The notes beneath the pieces were generated by a model. It saw nothing but the letters and a program-made list of their open reading frames with translations, was not told the DNA's origin and ran no database searches. This document shows positions 33,395 through 45,844 of a stretch of 64,000 nucleotides of DNA, piece by piece. The translations under genes and the position numbers were made by a program. The stretch covers positions 81,935 to 145,934 of the forward strand of contig JAKSZT010038752.1 of the NCBI GenBank assembly GCA_026826555.1, read 5' to 3'. This DNA is from Tolypeutes matacus (lineage: Eukaryota > Chordata > Mammalia > Cingulata > Chlamyphoridae). Position 1 is the first letter of the stretch. Each line of letters begins with the position of its first letter.

Positions 33395-33575
33395 TGGGAA
33401 GCGGCTGTGGCTCAATCAGTAGGGCTCCCGTTTACCATATGGGAGGCCCCGGGTTCCGTTCCCGGGGCCTCCTGGTGAGGGCAGGCCCGCCTGCAAGGCG
33501 TGGTTAGCTGACCCAGCAAGCACAAGCAGCAAGGGGGGGATAAATGAATAAATAAATAAAATCTTTAAAAAAAAA
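33395..33575 (+). mobile_element. tRNA-derived SINE
   Basis: GGGAAGCGGCTGTGGCTCAA head and GATAAATGAATAAATAAATA tail. The target duplication AAAAAGGAACAGAGT is at 33380-33394 and 33576-33590. Close in sequence to copies at 50073 and 52561, suggesting a young subfamily. Confidence 0.95.
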
Positions 33576-33834
33576 AAAAAGGAACAGAGTGCTTGTACAT
33601 GCTACATGGATGAACCATGAAAACATGCTAACTGAAAAAAGCCAGACACAAAGTGACAAAGATGGTATAATTTCACTTAAATGAAATATCTAGAAAAAGC
33701 AAATTCATAGGTAGAAAGTAGATTAGAGAATTTCTACTATGAATGATGAAAAAGTTTTCATAGTGGAAAGCGATAATGGTAGGACAACATTATAAAAATA
33801 ATGTCAATGAATTGCTCACTTAGAAATGGCTAAA

Positions 33835-33926
33835 GGGGAGTGGTTGGAGCTCAGTGGTTGAGTGCCTGCTTCCCATGTATGAGGTTCCGTGTTTGATCCC
33901 CAGTACCGTCTTAAAAAAAAAAAAAA
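33835..33926 (+). mobile_element. Short monomeric tRNA-derived SINE
   Basis: GGAGTGGTTGGAGCTCAGTGG head, GTGTTTGATCCCC B-box region, poly(A). The target duplication AGAAATGGCTAAA is at 33822-33834 and 33927-33939. Confidence 0.93.
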
Positions 33927-33975
33927 AGAAATGGCTAAAATGTAAAATGTTGTGTATGTGTGTGTCATCACAAAA

Positions 33976-34385
33976 ATAAATTATATAAAACAATTCCAGT
34001 CACAATAGCATCTAAGAGAACAAATTACCTAGGTATAAATGTAACCAAGGAGATGAAAGCCTTGTTCATTGAAAACAACAAAACATTGCTGAAAGAAATT
34101 AAGAAAGACCCAAATAAATGGGAAGACATCCCATGTTCATGGACTGGAAAACTTAAAGTCGTTAGGATGTCAATACTACTTAAGGCTATTTACAAATTCA
34201 ATGCAATCCCTAACAAAATCTTAGCAGCCTTCTCTGCAGAAATGGAAAGGCAATCCTCAGATTCACATGCAACTGGAAGAGGACCTGAATAGCCAAAACA
34301 AACTTGAAAAAGAACAAAGTTGGAGGACACACACCTCCCGATTTAAAAACTTACTACAAAGCTACAGTAACTGATACAGGGTGGC
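33976..34385 (+). mobile_element. L1 ORF2 middle fragment
   Basis: Matches the region after the RT box: GAACAAATTACCTAGG, GACATCCCATGTTCATGG, ACTTACTACAAAGCTACAG. Truncated on both sides. Confidence 0.75.
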
Positions 34386-35592
34386 ACTGGAATTCCAGTC
34401 AACCAAGATGGCAAGTCAAGTCGCTCCAGGGTGCCGTGCACCCACAGAACCTTCACACAACCAGGAAATATCGGCAGAGCCATCCTCCTCAAAACTCCAG
34501 AAAGCCGTGACTGGGCGGGCACCAAATCAAGAAAACGCAGCTTTAAAAATGGCAAACGAAACTGACAGCACCTTTGCTGAGGGCCCTCCCTGGTGTGGTG
34601 TAGGCCTGCACTCTCATCGTCATCGTGGGGGGCAGAGCAGAGTAACCCCTATGCACAACCTGGGGTGCCTGTATATCAGGGCCAGTCTAGGGATGGCAGC
34701 AGGAAGCACTGGACCAGGACTCTGGTCTCTGGTTAGCCTTCCCAGAACTTGCCCTGCAGGCAGAAGCAGCTTGCGGACACCTAGTACAGGGTAAAACAAT
34801 CAAATCAAAACGGCCTGGGGTAAAGACTACCAGCATCAAGCACTGGGGGGGGGGGATTCTATTTCAAAGGTAGTAGAGGGCGGCATTCCAATCCCTGCAA
34901 ACAGGGCACATGCCCAAGACAAGAGCCAGGCTCAGGTAAGAATGGGGACCCCATGTGTTCTCACCTCGAGCTGACTTTGATAGGGGCTAACCTCTGAAGG
35001 ACAGCACCAGCCAATGCAGAACCAATTTGCAAAGACGCTCACAGTGTTTTTTGCATTGGTTTGTTTTTGTTAACTACTGGCACTCAAGAAAAGCTCTGTC
35101 ACATCACTATCTGCATACAAACTTAAGGAACAGACAGCTCAGAGACTAAACCCAGAAATAACCATTAAAACATTAAACTGTAAAAGATAAAAATAAAATT
35201 TAAAAACTATTAAATTGTACAGTGCGCAACAAAAAATTACAGGACAGAGAAACAGGAAATGATGGCCCATTCAAAGGAATAAGTTAAAAATTCAGAAATC
35301 ATCGACAAAAACATCAGACTTTGGACATACCAGACAGAGACTTTGAAAAATGATCTTCAGTATGATCAAGGAGATAAAGGAAAATATTGAGAAAGAACTC
35401 AAGGATATCAGGAAAACAATGAATGATCAATATGAGAAAATCAATAAAGAGATAAAACTTAAGAAAGGAACGAAACAGAACGATTGGAGTTGAAGACCAC
35501 AATAACTGAAATGAAAAATTCCCTAGAGGGTTCCAATAGCAGACTGGTGCCAGCAGAATGAAAAATCAGTGAATTAAAAGATAAGACAACCT

Positions 35593-35796
35593 AGAGAGAT
35601 TGAGAGGTGAAGAATTTTCTTGTTGGTCTGTTTTTTATTATTATTATTATCATTATTGAAATAATGAAAATGCTTTAATAATGATTGAAGTGATGAATGC
35701 ATAACTATGTGATTATACCAAATACCATGGATCGCACGCTTCGGATGAATTGTATGCTTTATTAATATGTATCAATAAAATTGATTTGTTAAAAAA
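35593..35796 (+). mobile_element. Short L1-type 3'-end insertion
   Basis: About 200 bases ending CAATAAAATTGATTTG plus poly(A). A near-identical copy lies at about 47180-47405 and a 5'-truncated one on the minus strand at 38548-38608. Its AT-rich body (ATAATGAAAATGCTTTAATA) looks like an L1 3' UTR. Confidence 0.7.
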
Positions 35797-35807
35797 AAGG
35801 TAAGAGA

Positions 35808-36082
35808 GGGAAGCGGATGTGGCTCAAGCGATTAGGCTACCGTCTGCCATATGGGAGGCCCTGGGTTCGTTTCCCGGGGCCTCCTGGTGGGGGCAAGCTG
35901 GCCGGCACCTGCGCAGAGCTGATAGCCTGCTCCTGCACGCAGAGCTAGCGCGGCGGGATGCCGCAGCTCAGGGAGACAGGCAGAAGCAGAGGGGTGCACA
36001 GCGAATGGGCACAGAGAGCAGACAGTGAGTACAGGCAGCGAGGGGAGGGGAATAAATAAATAAAATAATTTTTTTTTTTAAA
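35808..36082 (+). mobile_element. tRNA-derived SINE
   Basis: GGGAAGCGGATGTGGCTCAAG head, AATAAATAAATAAAATAA tail. The flanking duplication is AAAAAGGTAAGAGA versus AAAAAGATAAGAGA (one mismatch). Confidence 0.9.
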
Positions 36083-36657
36083 AAAAAGATAAGAGAATAG
36101 AAATGTTTCAGGCTGATGAGCAGAAAGAAAAAAAGAATGAAGAAAATATATCTGTGAGACACCATCAAGTGTACCAATATATGCATTATGGGAGTCCCAG
36201 AAGGAGAAGAAAGGGGCAAAATAGATTATTCAAAGAAATGGCAGAAAACTGCCCAAATTTAATGAAAGACATGAATATACACACTCAGTAACCCCATATA
36301 GGATACACACGAAGAGAACCATGCCGAGACTAGTAGTGGTCAAACTGCTGAATGCCAAGGACTAGGACAGAGTTATAGATGCTGCAGGAGAAAAGCAACA
36401 TGTTATGTACAAGGGAGCCCGAAAAAGATTAAGCCAATTTCTCATCAGAAAACATAAAGGCAAGAAGGCAGTGCGAAGAAATATTTTTAACACTGGAAAA
36501 AAACAACTGCCAACCAAGAATTCTACATATCCGGCAAGAATGTCTTTCACGTATGAAGGAAAGTTTAAGACATTTCCAGATAAAAAAAATCTTAAGGAAG
36601 TAGAAAGATGGCAAAAAGACTAACAGGCAGAGCTGACTGCTCTCACAAAAACAACGG

Positions 36658-37053
36658 AGGGAAGTGGGTGTGGCTCAAGCAACTGGGCTCTTGTCTACCA
36701 TAAAGGAGGTCCAGGGTTCGATTCCTGGGGCTCCTGGTCAAAGGCAAGCTGGCCCACAGGGTGAGCTGTCCCGCGCAGGAGTGCTGGCCGTACAGGAAGC
36801 TGGCTCAGCAAGACGACGCAACAAAGAGAGACACACACAGGAGAGACAATAAGAGATGCAGCAGACCAGGGAGCTGAGGTGGCGCAGGAGACTGAGCGCC
36901 TCTCTCCACTCCAGAAGGTCCCAGGAGCGGTTCCTGGTGCCGCCTAAAGAGAGACAAGCAGACACAGAAGCACAGAGAGCAGACAGCGAGCGCAAAACAA
37001 AGGGGGGGTGGGGAGAAATAAATAAATAAATCTTAAAAAAAAACAAAAAAAAA
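36658..37053 (+). mobile_element. tRNA-derived SINE, dimeric
   Basis: Two tRNA-like units joined by GACGACGCAACAAAGAGAGAC, with B-box GGTTCGATTCC and an AAATAAATAAATCTTAAAA tail. Confidence 0.92.
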
Positions 37054-37635
37054 CAGAGAAAGAGCTGAGGGGCCTGCTTTGGGGGTCAGCAGACCAGCAC
37101 AGTGCTACACGACTCCCAGAGGATGAGGGACAGAGAGAGGAAGAAGCCAAAACAACAAACCTGAGTTACTGAGCCCCCATGGCAGCCGGGAAGGGCTCCC
37201 CTCCCCACCCCCAAAGATATTAAGCTGGGGTAAAACCCCTGGCTCGCTGCAGCCCACTGAGAGGAGAACAGACGTCTTCTGCCTGTCAGCTGTTTCAAGG
37301 GAAAAGGGAGGGGATGCCGAGGTGCTTTTCCTCAGTGAATTCCGCTGGCAGAGCCACTTTGAATCTCTGATCTGGAGAGTCAACACAGGAGCACAGGGAA
37401 GCCGGGATGGAAACACCTCGTGGACAGGTGCGCCGACTAGTGCCATCTCCTGGCTGGTCTGAAAATTGCATGGAGAAAAACTTCACTCTCTGTAGCCAAC
37501 CTCTGGGAGAAAATCTGCTTCCCACTAGTGAGTTCCTGGCCTGATTTTGAAAACTTAACCTGGGCAATTTTAAAGATTGAGAATAAGTTGAACCAAATAT
37601 CAAAGAAGAGCTGTGGGAAAAAAAACAATAGGCAA

Positions 37636-37834
37636 TGGGAGGCGGCTGTGGCTCAATCAGTGGGGCTCCCGTTTGCCATATGGGGGGCCCCAGGTTCGGT
37701 TCCCGGGGCCTCCTGGTGGGGGCGGGCCCGCCCGCACGGCATGGTTGGCTGGCCCGGCGAGCACGAGCAGCAGGGGGGGGATAAATGAATAAATAAATAA
37801 ATAAATAATCTTTTGGAAAAAAAAAAAAAAAAAC
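37636..37834 (+). mobile_element. tRNA-derived SINE
   Basis: GGAGGCGGCTGTGGCTCAA head; tail with AATAAATAAATAAATAA and poly(A). The target duplication AAACAATAGGCAA is at 37623-37635 and 37835-37847. Confidence 0.95.
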
Positions 37835-38547
37835 AAACAATAGGCAAGAGAGAGAAATTGGCCATCAGCATAAATTCACCAACATATTCAGATGTCCAGA
37901 CATCAGCAAAAAATTAATGCTATACTAGGAAACAGGAAGAGATGGTCCAGCCAAAAGAAAAACCAAGTATCCTCAAAAGATACAGAATTTAAGACAATCA
38001 GTGAGAATCACATGACTCTCCTAAATCACTTCAAAGATTTTAAAGAAAGTATGACTAAAGAAGTAATGGATATACTCTGGGAGAGCATAAAGAACAATTT
38101 GAAAGCCTGTAAAGAAAAGTAACAGACCTTATGGAAATGAAAGACACAATGGATGGGATTGAAAATACATTTGAGGCACATAGGAGCAAATTTGAATTCC
38201 TTGAAGACAGAATTAGTGACTTTAAAGGCAGAACATCTGAACTGGAAAAGACAGGAGAACAGAGAGAGAGGAGAATGGGAAAAATGGAACGGAGTCTCAG
38301 GGAATTGAATGACAACACGAAACACACAAACATACACATTATTGGTGTCCCAGAAGGAAAAGAGAAGGGTAAAGAAGCAGAAAGAATATTTGAAGAAATA
38401 ATGACTGAAAACTTCCCAACCCTTATGAAGGACATAAATATCAATATCCAAGAAGGATAATGCACTCCAAATAGAATAAATCTAAACAGACCTACCCCAA
38501 GACACCTACTATTCAGAATGACAAAATCAGAGATAAAAAGAGGATTT

Positions 38548-38608
38548 TTTTTTAACAAATCAATTTTATTGATACATATTAATAAAGCATACAATTCATC
38601 CAAAGAAA
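38548..38608 (-). mobile_element. Truncated L1 3' end, minus strand
   Basis: Poly(T), then AACAAATCAATTTTATTG, the reverse of the tail at 35740-35796. It is a very short insertion within an older L1 ORF1. Confidence 0.75.
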
Positions 38609-38804
38609 GAGAGGATTCTGAAAGCAGCAAGAAAAAAGCCAAGCATCACATACAAGGGAAACTCGGTAAGATTAAGTGCTGACCTCTCATCAGAAACCAT
38701 GGAGGAGAGGAGAAAGTGGTAAGATGTATTTAAGGTACTGAAAGAGAAAAACTGCCAGCCGAGAATTCTGTATCAACAAAGCTGTCCTTCAAAAATGAGG
38801 GTGA

Positions 38805-39181
38805 CGGAAACAGATGTGGCTCAAGAGATTGGGCTCCCATTTATAATATGGGAGGACCCAGGTTCGATTCCCTGGCCTCCTGGTGAAGGCAAAAGTGGGC
38901 CTACACAGAGAGCTGGCACAACAAGATGATGCAACAAAAAAGAGACACAGAAGAAAAACACAGAGACACAACAAACCAGGGAGCTGGGGTGGCTCAGCGA
39001 TTGAGCACCCCTTTCCCATGTCAGAAGGTCCCAGGATCGGTTCCCAGTGCCTCCTAAATAGAAGGCAAGAAGAGAAGACAAGCAGACACAGAAGAATGCA
39101 CAGTGAATGGACACACAAAGCAGACAGCGAGCACAAGGGGCGGGGGGAGGGAATAAATTAAATAAAATAAAGCTTTAAAGA
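38805..39181 (+). mobile_element. tRNA-derived SINE, dimeric
   Basis: Full two-unit copy with B-box GGTTCGATTCC. The duplication is AAAAATGAGGGTGA (38791-38804) versus AAAAATTGAGGGTGA (39182-39196), one base apart. Confidence 0.93.
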
Positions 39182-40890
39182 AAAAATTGAGGGTGAGTTC
39201 AAAGTCTTCACAAACAAAAACTGATAGACTGTGTTACCAAAGATCAGATTTACAAGAGATACTAAAGGGGGTGCTGCAGCCTGAAAGGAAAAAACAAGGG
39301 TGAGAGATTTGGAGAAAAGTTTAGAGTGGAAGATTATTAGGAAGGGTAAACTAAAGGATAAGAAGACAGACAATAGAACAATATGACAACAGAGAGCCGA
39401 AGGAGAAAATGGATGAAGTAAGTAATGCCTTTACAGTAATAACACTGAATGTTAATGGATTGAACTCCCCAATCAAAAGACATAGACTGGATAAAAAAAT
39501 ATGAATGGATACAAAAATATGAGCCATCTATATGTGGTCTACAAGAGACCCACCTCAGACATAAGGACACAACCAGGTTAAAAGTGAAAGATTGGAAAAA
39601 GGTATTCCATGCAAATAGTAACCAAAAAAGAGCCAGAGTAGACCAGATAAATGTAAAATAACAATATTATAGTATATGAACAATAATTACTCAGTGCAAC
39701 TAGCATGTTGTTTCTGTGATCAGTATTCTGTAAGTTTCTTTGTACAAAATAAACACTTGCGACTTCCGGGAAGATGGCGGACTAGTAAGACACGGGAATC
39801 TCTTCTCCAGAAAAATAGCTGGAAGACAAGCTGAAACAGCCCCGAAAAAGATCTTCTAGGGTTTAGGTCAGCAGGTGAAGGCTGCACACCACCCAGAGGA
39901 GAGTGGGACAGAAGAGGGAAATCGTGACAACAGAACCGTGAGTTGCAAGTAGCAGCTTCTGCTGCTGCCAGCACCCTCCCCCACACGCTTCAGAATTCTC
40001 GGGCCACTGGGCCTGCGACCACAGACAAAGGGGGCTTCAGGGATCTGCCACTCCCGGAAAGGGGAGAGAGAGGGACACAGCCTTAGGCTGACTCAGGTTC
40101 TGACCTGAAATTTGGGCTGTGGAGCCCCACGGACCCTTCCACACGGCAGTTTGCCCTGGGAGCCTGGAAAGGACTGGAGAAATCCGACCCTCGCAACCTC
40201 CCTCTCTTCTACCCTGGACTAATTGTTGAGGACTCCACAGGAGAGGGGAGAGAGAGCCTGGGGCTGACCCTGCTTTGGACTCCCAGGTTTGGTCTGCCCT
40301 GTCCCGAGAGCCCTTCCAGGCTGGGTGGGGCTGCGCCATTGTTTGCCTTGGAGCCTGCAAGGGGCTAAAGATACACAAACCTCCCAATCTCCTCCTCTAC
40401 TAACAGGGACTGATTGTTGAGGACTCAGAGGGGAATGGAAATATTTCCTAGCTGGGAAAAGGGGGGCGCTACGAGAGAAGCCTGGAGAACTGTCTCAGAG
40501 AGTTTGAATCACAGGGCTCTTAGCCCCCAGACAGGAAGCTCCATCACACTGATCTAGTCTGTGTCACAACAAATACGCTCAGACCAGGCATTGAATTGAG
40601 AGCTGCCAATGAGCGCCATCTCCTGGAAGACCAAGGAAGTGCACATAAGAAAATTAATAAGTAAGAGAGGCTTTTCCTGGCCTCTATAGCCTCCCTGCCC
40701 AAGGCCCTAGGAAACGACTCTACAACCAATTACTGGGTCCAGTGCCCAGTTCTGAGCAACCAGCAGAACAATCCTAACAATCAAGGTTGAGCCAAAAATC
40801 AAAGAGCGGTGGTAACTCACAGCCGCCTGCCACTAAAACCCCATAAAAGAGAAAGAGATAGAGCATCTGAGTAAAATACAAACTAACCAG

Positions 40891-41864
40891 ATGCCTAAGC
40901 ACCAACAAAAAATTACGGGCCATACTAAGAAAATAGAAGACATGGCCCAAGAAAAGGAATACAGCAAAGTCCCAGAAGAGATGCAGAATTTGAGAGAACT
41001 AATCAGTGAGATGAGCACAAATTTCCAAAATCAAATTAATGAGATGAAAGAGAATATAGTTAAAGAGATCAATGACATCAAGAAGTCATTGCGCGAATGT
41101 AAAGAAGACTTTGAAATCATGAACAGAAAAGTAACAGAGTTCACGGGAATGAAAGACACAATAGGTGAAGTAAAAAATACATTTGAAGCATACAACAGCA
41201 GACTCGAAATGATAGAAGAAAGAATAAGTGATACTGAAGACAGAGCAGCTAAAATTGAAGAGAGAAAAGAATGGAAAAAATTGAGCAGGGGCTCAGAGAG
41301 TTGAATGACAACACAAAACGCAAGAACGTATGTGTCACTGGAGTTCCAGAAGGAGAATAGAAAGGAAAAGGGGCAGAAAGAGTATTTGAGGAAATAATAG
41401 CTGAAAATTTCCCAACTCTCACAAAAGAAATGAACTTTCATGTCCAAGAAGCACACCGTACCCCAATAAGAATAAATCCAAATAGACCTACGCCAAGACA
41501 CATATTATGCAGAATGTCAAATGTAAAAGATAAAGAGAAAATGCTCAGAGCAGCAAGAGAGAAGCAAACGATCACGTACAAAGGACGTCCAGTAAGACTT
41601 TGTGCAGATTTCTCTTCAGAAACCATGGAGGCGAGAAGACAGTGGTATGATACAATTAGGAAACTGAAAGAGAAAAACTGCCAGCCGAGAATTCTTTACC
41701 CAGCAAAACTGTCCTTCAAATATGAAGGTGAATATAAAGTATTCACAAACAAACAGAAACTGAGAGAGTTTGCAAAAAAGAATCCACCTTTGCAGGAAAT
41801 ATTAAATGAAGCCTTAGAACCTGAAAGAAAAAGACAGGAGAGAGAGGCTTGGAGGAGAGTATAG
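40891..41864 (+). pseudogene. L1 ORF1p (broken)
   Basis: RNA-binding chaperone ORF of the full-length L1. The N-terminal coiled coil runs to about 41275. The reading frame then shifts near 41276, giving a stop at about 41302. In the original frame a TAG follows the VPEGE motif near 41357. From 41430 the frame is open to the natural end at 41864, with the C-terminal NCQPRILYPAKLSFKYEGE. The usual length for this family (about 320-340 codons) is preserved overall. Confidence 0.9.
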
Positions 41865-41945
41865 AGGAAAGAAAAGCAGAAAGGATAACCAAAAGAGTAA
41901 AAAGAAAGACAAAAATAAGATGATATATGAGAACTAAAGAATAAA

Positions 41946-44900
41946 ATGGAGGAAATAAATAGTGCATTTTCAGTAATATCATTGAATGTGAATGGATTAA
42001 ATTCCCCAATCAAAAGATACAGGCTGACAGAATGGATAAAAAAACATGAGCCATCCATATGCTGCTTACAAGAAACTCATCTCAGACACAAGGATACAAG
42101 CAGCTGAAAGTAAAAGGTTGGAAAAAGATACTCCACGCGAATAGTAAACAGAAAAGGGCAGGGGTAGCTATACTAATATCAGACAAAACAGACTTCAAAT
42201 GCAAAAAAGTGATAAGAGATGCGGAAGGCCATTATATATTAATAAAAGGGATGATCCTCCAGGAAGATATAACAGTCATAAATATCTACGCACCTAACCA
42301 GGGTGCCCCAAAATATATGAGACAAACTCTGGCAAAACTGAAGGGAGAAATAGACATTTCTACAATAATCGTCGGGGACTTCAACACCCCTCTCACATCA
42401 TTAGATAGAACAACTAGACAGAAGATCAACAAGGAAACAGAGAACTTGAACAATATGATAAACAAGTTAGACCTAACAGACATATACAGAACACTGCATC
42501 CAAACTCAGCGGATTATACATTCTTCTCAAGTGCCCATGGATCTTTCTCCAGGATAGACCACATGTTAGGTCACAATACAGCTCTCAATAAATATAAAAA
42601 GACTGAAATTATACAAAGCACCTTCTCAGATCATAATGGAATGAAACTAGAAATTAAAAACAGACAGGAAAAAAGGAAATTTGCAAATGCGTGGAGACTG
42701 AACAACACACTCCTAAATATTCGGTGGGTCAAAGAAGAAATTGCAAGTGAAATCAGTAAATATATTGAGACAAATGACAATGAGAACACAACATATCAAA
42801 ACTTATGGGATACAGCAAAGGCAGTCTTGAGAGGGAAATTTATAGCCCTAAATGCCTATATTAAGAAACAAGAAAGAGCTAAACTCAAAGATTTAACTGA
42901 ACAACTTGAGAAACTAGAAAAAGAACAGCAAACCAATCCCAAAGCAAAAAGAAGGAAAGAAATAAAAAAGATTAGAGCGGAAATAAATGAAAATGAGAAC
43001 AAAAAAGCAATAGAGAAAATCAACAAAACCAAAAGCTGGTTCTTTGAGAAGATCAATAAAATTGACAAACCCCTCGCTAGACTAACAAAGAAAAAAAGAG
43101 AGAAGATGCAAACAAATACAATCAGAAATGAAAGGGGGGAAATTACAAATGACCTCACATAAATAAAAAGAATCATAAGAGGATATTATGAGAAACTATA
43201 TGCCAACAAACTAGACAACCTGGATGAAATGGACAAATTTCTAGAAACTCATAACCAACCTACACTGACACAACAAGAAATATAAGAACTTAACAAACCA
43301 ATCACAATTAAGGAGAATGAATCCGTCATAAAAAATCTCCCAGCAGAGAAAAGTCCAGGACCAGATGGCTTCACAGGTGAGTTCTACCAAGCATTTCTAA
43401 AAGAATTAACACCAATCCTGTTTAAACTATTCCAAAAAATTGAAGAGGACGGAAAATTACCCAACACATTTTATGAAGCCAACATCACCCTAATAGCAAA
43501 GCCAGATAAAGATTCCACAAGAAAAGAAAATTACAGACCAATCTCTCTCATGAACATAGATGCAAAAATTCTCAACAAAATACTTGCAAATCGAATCCAA
43601 CAGTATATCAAAAGACTTATACATGTGAGAATTTTGATTTTTGCCCATAATAAAAAAATTAAAAAATTTTTAAAAAGTGAAAAAAAAAAAAAAAAAAAAG
43701 ACTTATACATCACCACCAAGTGGGATTTATTCCTGGTATGCAAGGCTGGTTCAACATAAGAAAATCAATCAATGTAATACACCACATTAACAAGTTGAAG
43801 GAAAAAAACCACATGATCATCTCAATAGATGCAGAAAAGGCATTTGACAAAATCCAACATCCTTTTTTGATAAAAATACTTCAAAAGATAGGAATAAAAG
43901 GAAAATTCCTCAATATGATAAAAGGCATATATGAAAAACCCACAGCCAACATCACACTCAATGGGGAAAGGTTGAAAGCTTTCCCCCTAAGATCAGGAAC
44001 AAGACAAGGATGCCCACTGTCACCATTGTTATTCAACATTGTACTAGAAGTTCTAGCTAGGGCAATTAGACAAGACAAAAAAATTAAAGGCGTCCAAATA
44101 GGAAAAGAGGAAGTAAAACTCTCACTGTTTGCGGATGACATGATCCTGTATTTAGAAAATCCTGAAGTATCCACAACAAAGCTACTTGAACTAATAAATG
44201 AGTTCAGCAAAGTGGCAGGATATAAGATCAACACGCAAAAATCAGTAATGTTTTTGTACACTAGTACTGAACACTCTGAGGAGGAAATCAGGAAGAAAAT
44301 TCCATTTTCAATAGCAACAAAAAGACTCAAATACCTAGGAGTTAACCAAAGAAGTACAGGAAATATATGCAGAAAACTACAAAACAATGCTAAAAGAAAT
44401 TTAAAAAGACCCAAACAAATGGAAAGACATTCCGTGTTCATCGATTGGAAGAATAAATATCATGAAGATGTCAATCTTGCCCAAACTGATTTATAGATTC
44501 AATGCAATACCAATCAAAATCCCAACAGCTTACTTTACAGAATTAGAGAAGGCAATTACCAAATTCATCTGGAAGGGTAAGTGCACCCGAATAGCCAAAA
44601 GTATTCTAAAAAAGAAGAGCAATGTGGGAGGAATTTCACTGCCTGACCTTGAAACATATTACAAAGCTACAGTGGTCAAAACAGCATGGTACTGGCATAA
44701 AGATAGACATATCGATCAGTGGAATAGAATTGAGAATCCAGAAATATACTCTTACCTATACAGTCAACTGGTTTTTGACAAACCTACCAAGCCCACACTG
44801 ATGGGAAAAAACAGTCTCTTCAACAAATGGTGTTGGGAGAACTGGGTATCTATAACCAAAAGAATGAAAGAGGACCCCTATCTCACCCCCTATACAAGAA

Positions 44901-45844
44901 TCAACTCAAAATGGATCAAAGATCTAAATATAAAAGCCAGGACCATAAAACTACTGGAAGAAAATGTAGGGAAACATCTTCAAGACCTTGTAGTAGGTGG
45001 TGGTTTCTTGGACCTCACACCCAAAGCATGTGCAACAAAAGAAAAATTCGATAAATGGGACCTCCTCAAAATTAAACACTTTTGCACCTCACAGGACTTT
45101 GTCAGAACGGTGAAAAGGCAGCCAACTCAATGGGAAAAAATATTTGGAAATCACATATCTGATAAGGGTTTAATATCCAGGATATATAAAGAGATGTTAC
45201 AGCTCAACAATAAAAAGACAAATGACCCAATTAAAAAATGGGCCAAAGACTTGAATAGACATTTCTCCGAAGAAGAAATACAAATGGCAAAAAAACACAT
45301 GAAGAAATGCTCAACATCACTCATGATTAGGGAAATGCAAATCAAAACTACAATGAGATATCATTTCACACCTATCAGAATGGCCAGTATTAAAAAGACA
45401 GAGAACTACAGGTGTTGGAGAGGATGTGGAGAGACAGGAACACTTCTTCACTGCTGGTGGGAATGCAGGATGGTACAGCCACTGTGGAGGACTGTCTGGC
45501 AGTTCCTAAAGAAGTTGAATATAGACTTGCCACGTGACCCTGCAATACCACTGCTGGGTATATACCCAGAAGAGCTGAGAGCAGTGACACGAACAGACAT
45601 ATGCACACCGATGTTCACAGCCACATTATTCACCATTGCCAAAAGCTGGAAACAACCCAGGTGTCCATCAACAGATGAATGGATAAACAAACTGTGGTCT
45701 AGTCACACGATGGAATATTATGCAGCTGTGAGAAGAAATGAAGTCATAAAGCATATGGCAACATGGATGAACCTGGAGGATGTTATGTTGAGTGAAGCAA
45801 GCCAGACACAAAAGGACAAATACTGTATGAATGCGTTACTATGA
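41946..45844 (+). pseudogene. L1 ORF2p endonuclease/reverse transcriptase (broken)
   Basis: Begins with the endonuclease (SVISLNVNGLNSP; later [10 protein letters not shown] and a [14 protein letters not shown] His/Asp region), then the reverse transcriptase with the [12 protein letters not shown] box near 44130, and the C-terminal cysteine-rich end ([18 protein letters not shown]) to a stop at 45842-45844. Lesions: a 1-base frameshift near 42105, stop codons at about 43160 and 43283, an 86-base insertion at 43625-43710, and a small deletion near 44345. It is not functional. Confidence 0.92.
43625..43695 (+). mobile_element. Short polyadenylated retro-insertion inside L1 ORF2
   Basis: A 71-base sequence with AATAAA at 43649-43654 and a terminal poly(A), flanked by perfect 15-base duplications AAAAGACTTATACAT (43610-43624 and 43696-43710). 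This is an L1-mediated insertion of a truncated RNA of unknown origin that shifted the ORF2 frame. Confidence 0.9.

Larger units (their letters stand above)
32925..33975 (+). mobile_element. Degenerate L1 (RT fragment joined to 3' end), with two SINEs
   Basis: The RT region is visible as TTTTCCTCCACGATCAGGGAC and GATGCCCACC, with the catalytic FADD box decayed. It is joined near 33310 to L1 3' sequence after a large internal deletion. SINEs at 33395-33575 and 33835-33926 split it. Confidence 0.8.
34390..36640 (+). mobile_element. Old L1 copy: 5' UTR and ORF1, interrupted
   Basis: GC-richer 5' UTR-like sequence to about 35250 is followed by the ORF1 coiled coil (GAGAAAGAACTCAAGG region) and then the RNA-binding part (GAGTCCCAGAAGGAG; CTGCCAACCAAGAATTCTAC). 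It is split by an L1 3'-end insertion (35593-35796) and a SINE (35808-36082), with several stops. Confidence 0.75.
37060..39660 (+). mobile_element. Old L1 copy: 5' UTR, ORF1 and start of ORF2
   Basis: The ORF1 region from about 37890 includes the trimerising coiled coil and IIGVPEGKEKGKEAERIFEE-like residues ending near 38460, then the C-terminal part. At about 39420 ORF2 begins (ITLNVNGLNSPIKRH). It ends near 39660. SINEs at 37636 and 38805 and a short L1 tail at 38548-38608 interrupt it. Confidence 0.82.

Noticed and set aside
42059..45844. Long L1 frames taken as host genes or as an active L1
   Set aside because: They are ORF2 pieces of one element, separated by frameshifts, stops and an insertion; not a host gene and not mobile.
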